16,874 nucleotides of DNA from JANOQP01 sp044227705 (GTDB lineage: Bacteria; Bacteroidota; Bacteroidia; Chitinophagales; Saprospiraceae): positions 1 to 16,874 of the forward strand of contig JBGAWE010000084.1 in NCBI GenBank assembly GCA_044227705.1. Reading direction: 5' to 3'. Positions 6,556-13,837 of this stretch are shown one piece after another (the stretch's first letter is position 1; every line of letters starts with the position of its first letter). Below the pieces are notes generated by a model. That model saw nothing but the letters and a program-made list of their open reading frames with translations, ran no database searches and was not told the DNA's origin. The position numbers were made by a program, and so were the translations under genes.

Positions 6556-8793
6556 ATGAAAAACAATCGCTCGCTCACGCTCCTCCTCCTTTCGCTGCCA
6601 TTCTTCGCCATTGCGCAGAACGCCTTTCGCGATGTCGACCGCCTCGCTCCGCTCCTCGACTGGGATTCGGAGAAGATGCAATGGTCGCTGAAAGTCAAAA
6701 GCCCCGAGCAGTTCAACGAGGCGATGACCATCCTTTCCCAATACGTCTGGGACATCGACTCGAGCGGCTCCGTTTCCCAGCTTGAGTTCAAAGACCAACA
6801 GACGGGCAACCCGCTGCTGAAAGCCAGCTACAAAGAGTTTTCGGTCGTCGAGTCGGCCGTCGGGCTGCTCTCCGACGGGCGAAAGGTGGCCTCCGCAGGG
6901 TCGGGCGGCGTGACGAACGTGGCCGACGGGCTGGCCAAGTTCCTCGTCAAACGGACGAAGGAGGAATTGAGCCTCGCCTTCTTCTCGAAGCTGAAAAATG
7001 AGCTGGAAAAGAATGCCGACCTGCGCCTCTTCTTCCCCGAGACGACGCAACTGCTCGGCCTCATCGACGTGCGGGTGTATGATTATTCGACCTATCTGTC
7101 GAACCTGCGGGAGACTTTCATCAAAGATTATCGGGTGCTGCCTGGCAACCTCGCCGCCTATTTCGGCGGCCGCTCGCAGCAATGGGGCGACCAGTTCGGG
7201 CCGACGGTCGGCGCGCTTTCGGCCGATTGTTTCACGATGCTGCAATACAGTTGGGACGACCGGCCGCTCGTCGAGCAGGTCAGCTTTTTCGGCAGCCGCC
7301 AGTCGGCCGTCGTTCGGAACCGGGCACTCCTGGCCAATGCCGAGCTTCGCAACGCGGTTGCGGCCTTGCAGACGGTGCAGCTTTTCAACCGCGCTTTTCA
7401 GAACAGCCAGCTCGGCTCGATGGCCGAGGCGCGGCCCGACCGGATTGCCGACCTCGCCCGCGACCGGTCGAAGACCATGCTCTTTCTCGGCCTGCTTTGG
7501 ATGGACGCGCGGGGCATCGAGTTCGACCTCGGCGGCGGTCGGACGCGGTCGCTGCGCGAGGCGATTGCGGATATCTCCAAAAAGGTGAACCGGGGCCACG
7601 CGATTTGGGGCGAATTGAACGCCTTCCTTTCCACCGTAAAAGAGATGGAAACAAGCCTCAGTTCGGCCGGAAAAGAGGTGGCCAGCAACGTTGACGAGGC
7701 CGCCGACCAACCAGCGGCAGACCGCATCGAGCGCTATTTCATCGCCCTCGGCCGCTTCGCCGAGTTCGGCTGGCGGCTCAAAACGGTGCTTTTCAACGAT
7801 ATGGAAAGCCAGCCGACCTCGGCAGCGCGGAGCCGGGAGGCCAACCGGCTGCTCGAACTGATGCGGCGCAGCCAAGAGGTCGTCTACGACGTGCGGTTGA
7901 AAAAATACACGGCCGCCGTCAGCGACGTGCTGCTGCTGCTCGACCTCGTCCACGAGCTTCGGACGGGCGAAAAGGAGGTGGTTTCATCGAAAACCGCCGC
8001 CCTGCGGGCGAAAATCGATGCGGAGGTGGAGCTTCGGAAGGCGCAGGTCGACAGCCTCATCTCGATCGGGAAAGAGGTCGCCGCGAACCGCGAGTCCTTG
8101 CTAGCCGCCGCCCGCTCGACCCTCGAAAACCAATTGAAAAAGGACATCGACCGATTGGTGGATGAAAGGGCGAAGACCGACAAGCACATCGCCCTCTTGC
8201 GCGACGACCTGTTGCGATATGGCAACTTCCTCGCCGCCGTCGCCGAGGCGCGCAACAGCGACGAGGTGGCCCGCGCCATCGAGGCGTTCGCGCTGCCGGT
8301 CGGGAGTTCGAGGCTCAAAAAGCACGCGCCGGTCAGCATCGCGCTCAACGCCTACCCGGGCCTCGGCTGGCGCGGGGGCGAGGCGGCCGTCTCCTCGATT
8401 TTCAAAAAGGACGGGAGCGATTTTTTTGTGCCCGCCTCGCTCGGGTTCAACGTCAACTTTGGGCTGCCGGGCCGCTGGGGGAGCTTGAGCGGCTACTTCC
8501 CGCTCATCGACGTGGGGGCGCTGTTCGCCTACCGGTTCACCGACGACAAGACGGCCATCAAGCCAAAACTCGAGTGGTCGAACCTCTTCTCGCCCGGCGT
8601 CTACGGCGTCTACGGGATGGGGTGGGACCTGCCCATCGCCATCGGCCTCGGGGCGCAGCGCAGCCCGTCATTGAAAAAAGTGCTGCCCGACGGCTCGGTC
8701 GAGCTCGACCTGCGGCGGCGGATGCTGCCCAACGCGTTCGTGGCGGTCGACATCCCCATCACGCACTTCTACACGTCGCGGGCGAAGAGGTAA
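6556..8793 (+). CDS. Exported protein of unknown function: long helical body and C-terminal beta-rich, barrel-like region
   Basis: The product is 745 residues. The signal peptide is clear: two Lys/Asn-rich turns, LTLLLLSLPFFAIA, with cleavage likely between Ala20 and Gln21. Residues ~25-470 look mainly helical, with no motif I recognise and only one Cys. Residues ~476-580 are charged and heptad-like (AALRAKIDAEVELRKAQ, LENQLKKDIDRLVDERAK) and probably form a coiled coil. From ~590 the character changes to short glycine- and aromatic-rich strands (ALNAYPGLGWRGG, VPASLGFNVNFGLPG, VGALFAYRF, YGVYGMGWDLPIAIGLG), as in Bacteroidota outer-membrane proteins. I infer an envelope protein with a periplasmic helical part and an outer-membrane end. 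It follows the subtilase by 9 bases and ends at a strong terminator, so the two genes form a closed unit. Confidence 0.85.
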   Translation: MKNNRSLTLLLLSLPFFAIAQNAFRDVDRLAPLLDWDSEKMQWSLKVKSPEQFNEAMTILSQYVWDIDSSGSVSQLEFKDQQTGNPLLKASYKEFSVVESAVGLLSDGRKVASAGSGGVTNVADGLAKFLVKRTKEELSLAFFSKLKNELEKNADLRLFFPETTQLLGLIDVRVYDYSTYLSNLRETFIKDYRVLPGNLAAYFGGRSQQWGDQFGPTVGALSADCFTMLQYSWDDRPLVEQVSFFGSRQSAVVRNRALLANAELRNAVAALQTVQLFNRAFQNSQLGSMAEARPDRIADLARDRSKTMLFLGLLWMDARGIEFDLGGGRTRSLREAIADISKKVNRGHAIWGELNAFLSTVKEMETSLSSAGKEVASNVDEAADQPAADRIERYFIALGRFAEFGWRLKTVLFNDMESQPTSAARSREANRLLELMRRSQEVVYDVRLKKYTAAVSDVLLLLDLVHELRTGEKEVVSSKTAALRAKIDAEVELRKAQVDSLISIGKEVAANRESLLAAARSTLENQLKKDIDRLVDERAKTDKHIALLRDDLLRYGNFLAAVAEARNSDEVARAIEAFALPVGSSRLKKHAPVSIALNAYPGLGWRGGEAAVSSIFKKDGSDFFVPASLGFNVNFGLPGRWGSLSGYFPLIDVGALFAYRFTDDKTAIKPKLEWSNLFSPGVYGVYGMGWDLPIAIGLGAQRSPSLKKVLPDGSVELDLRRRMLPNAFVAVDIPITHFYTSRAKR

Positions 8794-8827
8794 GGCCAGT
8801 TGCCAGTGCTTATTTGCCCAAAAATCA

Positions 8828-8867
8828 GAGCGGCCCACATGGTTATCCATGTGGGCCGCTCTTTTTT
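8828..8867 (+). terminator. Rho-independent terminator closing the subtilase operon
   Basis: A perfect 15-bp stem (GAGCGGCCCACATGG at 8828-8842, CCATGTGGGCCGCTC at 8847-8861) with loop TTAT is followed by six T. It begins 35 bases after the TAA. An A-run just before the left arm might also give weak function on the opposite strand. Confidence 0.93.
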
Positions 8868-8962
8868 GAGATGTTGCATCTTTGGAAAAACCTACTTTCA
8901 TCCCCGAAAGCAGCCCCCGCTCGCCTTCTTTTCCAAAACGCACGTCAACCCACAGCCTGACC

Positions 8963-11900
8963 ATGAAACGTGCCCTTTCCATCCTGGCCGTGCTCGCGGC
9001 GCCCGCTCTCGTCCTTGCCCAAATTCAAAGTTTGCAACCCTGCGCCTCGGAGGTTTTGGACGAAATCCTTTTGCAAAAAGACCCGGACTTCGCGGCGAGA
9101 CGCGGGTTGTTCGAGAAGGAACTCCTCGACAGGGCCGAAAACAGCAGCGCGACCGCCGGGCAGCGGACGACGCACATCGTCCCGGTCGTCGTGCACATCG
9201 TCGCGCCGCCGGGGACACCCATCGGCCAGGGCAACAACCTGACCGACGCGGAGGTCGAGGCAGGGCTGGCCCTGCTCAACGCGGCCTTCGCCAACGACGG
9301 GCCTTTTTTGGCGCCCAACGGAACCAGCACCGGCATTTCCTTCTGCCTCGCCCGGCAAGACCCTGACGGCAAGCCGACGAACGGCATCACCCGCGACTAC
9401 AGCGCGCTCGTTGCGGACACCGGCACCTGTGCGGGCTTCGGGACGAGCCTTTACAACGCCAACCTCGTCAAGTACCTCAACGACTGGGACTGCGCCCGCT
9501 ACGCCAACATCTGGCTCGTGACCGACATCTTCGACTTCAACCTCGGCTGCGGCGTCAACGGCTTTGCCTACTACCCCGGCTCGCCGTGCAGCGTCGACGG
9601 CGTGGTGATGGAGGGCGAGATCTGGAACAAAATCGGCGGCGCGCAGGTCGCGGCGCACGAGATGGGCCACTATTTCAACCTCTACCACACCTTTCACGGA
9701 GGCTGCGGCAACACCTACTGCCTCACGCAGGGCGACCGCGTCTGCGACACGCCTCCCGACGACAGCGGCGGCTTCGCGCCCTGCGACACAAACTCCTGCC
9801 ACTCCGACCTCCCCGACCTTCCCGACGACAACACCAACCACATGGACTATTCCGCCTGCCTGCCGCGCCATTTCACCGACGGGCAGGGCCAGCGCATGCG
9901 CGACGGGCTGGAGGTGGGCCGTGCCGGGCTGCTCAACTCGACTCTCTGCGAGCCGGTGGCCGGGCTGGACGTGGCCATCCTCTCCGTCGAAATCGACACC
10001 GGCTGCCTGTCGCGGGCCTGCCCGACCATTTTGGTGAAAAACAACGGGCTGTCGACCCTCACGAACATCGATTTCAACTCGATGCTCGACAACGGCGCAC
10101 CGGTCGGCCACTCGTGGACGGGCTTGCTGCTGCCCGACAGCTCGACGGTCGTCAAGCTGCCCTGCGTCGATGGGGCGGCCGGCGACCATGAGCTTTTCGT
10201 CGAGGCGATCTTGGTAAACAACGGTGCTGACCAGTTCACAGACAACAACATCGTCTCCATCCCCGTGAAAATCGAGGACATGGCGGCTGTTTTCAACTCC
10301 GTCACCAGCAGCCTGACGGCCACTTTCATCAACACGTCGACCGGCGCGACGAGCCACAGTTGGAACTTCGGCGACGGCCAGACCTCCACCGAGGCGAACC
10401 CCTCGCACACCTATGCTGTGCCGGGAACCTATGTCGTCCACCTCACCGTGGCGAGCGGTTGCGGCACGGCCGAGTCGTCGCAAATCGTCGTCATCAGCGG
10501 GGCCTGCGCGGGGCCGGTCGCCGATTTGCCGTTCACGGGCGACATGTACGACGTGAGCGGCAACTTCAACAACGCATCGCCCGGCGGACAGGGCAACTTC
10601 GGCCCGGAGCTGACGGAGGACCGCTTCGGAAACCCCAACTCGGCCTACCGTTTCGGCGGCTTCAACCAGAAGAACTGGATGAAGATCTACAACAGCCCGA
10701 GCCTCCAGTTCGACAAGCAGATGAGCCTCTCGATGTGGTTCCGCCAGTGCTCGTTCAAGGGGATGAACGAGTTCGGCCAGTTCGACCAGCACGGCTACCA
10801 CATCCTTTTCGCAAAGGCTGGCGACGGCATTTCCACCCAATCTGGCTTTTACAGCCGCACCGGCACCGACGCGACGGGGACGATGCGCGTCGAGTTCAAG
10901 AACACCAACGCCGCCATGACCGTCGACACGACCGTCACCTGTTTCGACACCTGCGAGTGGGTGCACTTCGCGCTCGTGGTCGATTACAGCACGGTCAAAA
11001 TCTATCTCAACGGGAAGCTGCAAAAGACCCTCCTCTCGCCCAACGTCAACTTCACGAACGCCAACGGGCGCGACCTCTACTTCGGCCGGATGTTCGGCGG
11101 CGGCACCATCTGGTACCCGTTCAACGGGGTGATGGACGACATCAAAATCTACAAGTGCGCCCTGACCGAGAAGGAGGTGCAGGCGCTCTTCGGCAACTTC
11201 GTCGACACCCTCCACTACGACCCGCCGAGCATTGACATTCAACAAGTTGCGGTGAAAACGAACCCCTGCTCTGCCGGCCCGGCGCACGCCGTGACGGTCA
11301 CAGCCGACTCCACGGGCGGGCCTTATCAATACTCGGCCAACGGCATCGACTGGCAGGACAGCTCGACCATCACCGGGCTAAAACCGGGGCTTCAAAAAAT
11401 CCGCGTCCGCAACCTCTGCGGCTACGGCGACACGACGGTACTCATCACCGTCCCGCCCGTGCTGCGCGACACGCTCGTCTACCAGGAGTCGGCGCACTGC
11501 AAGGCGCTGGGCCGGGCCGTCGTGGAGGGCAGGGGAGGGGTGAAGCCTTACCAGTACCAGCTCGACGGCGGGCCGTGGCAGCCGACGGGTGTCTTCCCGC
11601 AAATCCCGGTGGGGAGCCATGTGCTGACCGTCAGGGACTCGAACGGCTGTGAAAAGACCCGGCCGCTGGTCATCGCCGATTTTTCCCAGCCCATTCAGAT
11701 CGTGGTCGACAGCTCGAGCCTGACGGGCGAGTGCAAGGGGCGGCCGTCGTTCATGGCCGTCAGCGGGGCGGGCGGGACGCCGCAGTACAACTTCTCGCTT
11801 GACGGCGCGCTCTCGACGACGGTCGGCATCTTCGAAAACCTTCCCGTCGGGCCGCACAGCATCGAGATTTCGGATGAATACGGCTGCACGGGGCCGCCGC

Positions 11901-12688
11901 TCAACTTCATGGTTTCGGCATCGATTTTCAAGTTGACCGACCAAAAGGCGACCATTTGCGAGGGGGAAAAATTCAACGTCGGGACAAGTGAGTACGCGAC
12001 GGCCGGGGTTTTCATCGACAGCTTGAAAACGGTGGAGACCGGCTGCGACAGCATCGTGACGACGGATCTGACCGTCCTCAAAAACACCTCGCGCCTGCTC
12101 GAAGCGACCATCTGCGAGGGCGAGGAGTTTGCCGCCGGGAGCTTTTCTTACTCAAAAACCGGCCTTTACAAAGAAATCCTGCCCAACACCGACGGCTGCG
12201 ACAGCACCCTGACGACGCGGCTGACGGTGCTCGACACCGTCCTGTTCATCCGCCGGTACAACCTCTGCGACGGCGACAGCCTCCAGCTCGACGGCAAAAT
12301 CTACACCCGCCCAGGCCGCTTCACGAAGACGCTCGCCGCGCTCAATGGCTGCGACAGCACCGCCCTGACCATCATCGAGGGCGGCGGCTCGCTCTTCTGC
12401 GACAGCCTGCACTGCCGCCTCTACGTCCCCAACGCTTTCTCGCCCAACGGCGACGGGGAGAACGACGAGTTCGAGGCATTTTCTCCCGTCGTCGAGCTTT
12501 CGGAGATGCAGGTTTTCGACCGCACGGGCAGCCTGATTTTCGAGGAAAAAAGCAACCACCCGAGATGGAGCGGCGAAAACGCGGCTGGTCGGCTGCTGCA
12601 ACCGGGGGTGTTCGTCTGGGTGCTGCGGGGGATGTGCGACGACGGGCGGGTGTTTTTGAAAAAAGGGGACGTCGCGCTTCTCCGGTAA
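8963..12688 (+). CDS. Secreted M43-family zinc metalloprotease with PKD, LamG, SprB-like and CEGE repeats and T9SS type B sorting domain
   Basis: The product is 1241 residues from ATG 8963. The frame extends back to a TTG at 8882, but 8963 begins a clean signal peptide (MKRALSILAVLAAPALVLAQ). A short propeptide precedes the catalytic domain (~70-330), which opens IVPVVVHIV and carries the zinc site H232-E-M-G-H236 ... H242 (HEMGHYFNLYHTF) and a Met-turn at Met294 (NHMDY), as in the pappalysin/M43 metzincins. Then come a PKD domain (~432-515, WNFGDGQTS), a LamG/concanavalin-like domain (~515-750, MSLSMWFRQ, KIYLNGKLQ, GVMDDIKIYKCAL), about three SprB-like repeats (~755-985), three CEGE repeats and a type B sorting domain (~1151-1241: YVPNAFSPNGDGENDEF, MQVFDRTG, GVFVWVLRG). 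It likely cleaves extracellular protein, but substrate and attachment are unknown. It has its own flanking terminators. Confidence 0.93.
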   Translation: MKRALSILAVLAAPALVLAQIQSLQPCASEVLDEILLQKDPDFAARRGLFEKELLDRAENSSATAGQRTTHIVPVVVHIVAPPGTPIGQGNNLTDAEVEAGLALLNAAFANDGPFLAPNGTSTGISFCLARQDPDGKPTNGITRDYSALVADTGTCAGFGTSLYNANLVKYLNDWDCARYANIWLVTDIFDFNLGCGVNGFAYYPGSPCSVDGVVMEGEIWNKIGGAQVAAHEMGHYFNLYHTFHGGCGNTYCLTQGDRVCDTPPDDSGGFAPCDTNSCHSDLPDLPDDNTNHMDYSACLPRHFTDGQGQRMRDGLEVGRAGLLNSTLCEPVAGLDVAILSVEIDTGCLSRACPTILVKNNGLSTLTNIDFNSMLDNGAPVGHSWTGLLLPDSSTVVKLPCVDGAAGDHELFVEAILVNNGADQFTDNNIVSIPVKIEDMAAVFNSVTSSLTATFINTSTGATSHSWNFGDGQTSTEANPSHTYAVPGTYVVHLTVASGCGTAESSQIVVISGACAGPVADLPFTGDMYDVSGNFNNASPGGQGNFGPELTEDRFGNPNSAYRFGGFNQKNWMKIYNSPSLQFDKQMSLSMWFRQCSFKGMNEFGQFDQHGYHILFAKAGDGISTQSGFYSRTGTDATGTMRVEFKNTNAAMTVDTTVTCFDTCEWVHFALVVDYSTVKIYLNGKLQKTLLSPNVNFTNANGRDLYFGRMFGGGTIWYPFNGVMDDIKIYKCALTEKEVQALFGNFVDTLHYDPPSIDIQQVAVKTNPCSAGPAHAVTVTADSTGGPYQYSANGIDWQDSSTITGLKPGLQKIRVRNLCGYGDTTVLITVPPVLRDTLVYQESAHCKALGRAVVEGRGGVKPYQYQLDGGPWQPTGVFPQIPVGSHVLTVRDSNGCEKTRPLVIADFSQPIQIVVDSSSLTGECKGRPSFMAVSGAGGTPQYNFSLDGALSTTVGIFENLPVGPHSIEISDEYGCTGPPLNFMVSASIFKLTDQKATICEGEKFNVGTSEYATAGVFIDSLKTVETGCDSIVTTDLTVLKNTSRLLEATICEGEEFAAGSFSYSKTGLYKEILPNTDGCDSTLTTRLTVLDTVLFIRRYNLCDGDSLQLDGKIYTRPGRFTKTLAALNGCDSTALTIIEGGGSLFCDSLHCRLYVPNAFSPNGDGENDEFEAFSPVVELSEMQVFDRTGSLIFEEKSNHPRWSGENAAGRLLQPGVFVWVLRGMCDDGRVFLKKGDVALLR
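11933..12382 (+). repeat. Three CEGE-type repeats of about 51-52 codons
   Basis: The units share (T/N)(I/L)C(E/D)G(E/D), a central Y...G.(Y/F), and GCDS. The first Cys codons are at 11957, 12113 and 12266, a spacing of 52 and 51 codons. Each unit has two Cys that may pair. They link the SprB-like region to the type B sorting domain and may act as a stalk. Confidence 0.8.
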
Positions 12689-12698
12689 CGGCCAAAAA

Positions 12699-12740
12699 CA
12701 AAAAGGGCTTTTCGGAACCGCTCCCGAAAAGCCCTTTTTG
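12699..12740. terminator. Bidirectional terminator between convergent genes
   Basis: A perfect 17-bp stem, CAAAAAGGGCTTTTCGG (12699-12715) with CCGAAAAGCCCTTTTTG (12724-12740), has an A-run on the left edge and a T-run on the right. It therefore reads as a terminator on both strands. It lies 10 bases after the M43 protease stop and 7 bases from the stop of the minus-strand gene, so it serves both. Confidence 0.93.
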
Positions 12741-12747
12741 TCGGTGC

Positions 12748-13638
12748 TCAATGCCTGCCGCGCCCGCCTCGCTTGACTTTCGTCTCCGTCGTCCGCTTCG
12801 TGGCCGTGCCGCCTCTTGGCCCCTTGACCTTCGTGGTGGTCGTGGTCTTCTTGCCGACGGTCTCGCCGTGCCTGTTTTTCACGACGGTCGTCTTTTGAGT
12901 CCGCACGACCGTCGAGTGCGTCCGGTGCGGCTGGTAGACGCCGTGCGCCCGGACGACCCGGTGCGTCGTGACGACGTGGACGTGGCGGTGGAATGGCCGC
13001 GTGTTGACATAAAAAACGCGGAACGGGTGGGGCCGCCACGGGCGGTACCAGACCGGGTAGGCGCGCCAGCGGAAGGGCGAGACCCAAGGCCGGTAAACTG
13101 GCGCATAGACGAACCGGACCGACGGCCAGCCCCAGACATTGACCACGACGCGCAGCACCGGCGGCTCAAAGGCGGGTCCGCCCCGGCCTTTTTTGGGCGC
13201 GTCCTCCTCGAAAGGCTCGACGATTTTCTCCTCGCCGAAGATGTCCTCGTCGCCGACGATTTGGAGGAGGGCCGATTCGTCGCCCGTTTTTTCGACCTCG
13301 ATGACGGCCACGTCCTGTGCCTCCTTCTCGCCGATGACAGCCTGCAGGACGAGCGCGTGCGCGTCGCCCTCCGTGTTGTCGACGACGCGGATGTAATCGG
13401 TCTCGCCGTCGGCATTCAGGTCGAGGTTGTTGACGTTGTTGTCCGGTTCGTTGAGGAGTTTTTCAAAATCCTCGGGCGAGGCGGCCTTTTGGAACAGTTC
13501 GACGGCCCCCTCGAGGCTGAAGTTGTCGCCAGCGAAGCCCGTGCTGTCGGCCTGCTCGGTTTGCTGCGCGGCGAGCCGTGCTGAAATGAGGAGCGCAAGG
13601 CCGAAAACCCCGGCAGCACGTTGGAAGTAGTTGCTCAT
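12748..13638 (-). CDS. Exported protein of unknown function: acidic N-half with EF-like loop, basic His/Arg/Trp-rich C-half
   Basis: The product is 296 residues. A signal peptide (core GVFGLALLISARLAA, cleavage likely near Ala24) is followed by an acidic region (~26-147) with a calcium-loop-like motif, D73-L-N75-A-D77-G-E-T-D81-Y-I. Around it are strand-like segments (YIRVVDN, HALVLQAVIG, AQDVAVIEVEKTG, ALLQIVGDEDIFG) that I recall as common in uncharacterised Bacteroidota proteins (memory, unchecked). A linker (DAPKKGRGGP) leads to an aromatic, arginine-rich segment (~160-205, VNVWGWPSVRF, PVWYRPWRPHPF), then a His/Thr/Lys tail ending GGRGRH. The strong charge split suggests a loop that binds calcium and a tail that binds an anionic surface or polymer; both are inference. 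It is convergent with the M43 gene and divergent from the TolB-like gene. Confidence 0.82.
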   Translation of the reverse strand: MSNYFQRAAGVFGLALLISARLAAQQTEQADSTGFAGDNFSLEGAVELFQKAASPEDFEKLLNEPDNNVNNLDLNADGETDYIRVVDNTEGDAHALVLQAVIGEKEAQDVAVIEVEKTGDESALLQIVGDEDIFGEEKIVEPFEEDAPKKGRGGPAFEPPVLRVVVNVWGWPSVRFVYAPVYRPWVSPFRWRAYPVWYRPWRPHPFRVFYVNTRPFHRHVHVVTTHRVVRAHGVYQPHRTHSTVVRTQKTTVVKNRHGETVGKKTTTTTKVKGPRGGTATKRTTETKVKRGGRGRH

Positions 13639-13837
13639 GTTTTCAAGAATTTTTTTGAAAAAAGAAGGTGAAAAGCCCGGCTTCAGAAAAGCCGTGTGAA
13701 AGACCCGGCATCGGGCGGAAGGTTTATCCTGCGTTTCAAAAACCGGTAAAGGCCGGCCGCTTGTTGGTTTTGGAAAACTTTTCAGCCACTTTTACGGCCT
13801 CTTATTTGCGCCGGTTTAGGTGTCCAAATTTGCCGCC
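13639..13837. other. Divergent intergenic region, likely carrying promoters for both flanking genes
   Basis: The two flanking genes start outward from these 199 bases, so both promoters should lie here, but I could not pick a convincing pair of boxes. Seen: AT-rich tracts next to the minus-strand start (a T7-G-A6 run at about 13650-13663), and short GC hairpins between about 13675 and 13710 (CGGCTT/AAGCCG and CCCG/CGGG). On the minus strand these are followed by CTTTT, so they could be a leader structure. CAAATTTG at 13825-13832 is close to the Bacteroidota -7 box but only five bases before the start codon, with no spaced TTTG partner. Confidence 0.35.

Noticed and set aside
6550..7953. 467-codon minus-strand frame opposite the helical/beta protein gene
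   Set aside because: No signal, motif or independent start context; it arises from codon bias of the plus-strand gene.
8945..11329. 794-codon open frame on the minus strand opposite the M43 protease
   Set aside because: It mirrors a gene with clear domains, its translation is rich in Arg/Val/Ala without recognisable motifs, and GC-rich third positions remove stops from the antisense frame.
12565..13584. 339-codon plus-strand frame overlapping the minus-strand gene and running through the terminator
   Set aside because: It starts inside the M43 gene in another frame and crosses a strong terminator. The minus-strand frame there has a signal peptide and a plausible protein.
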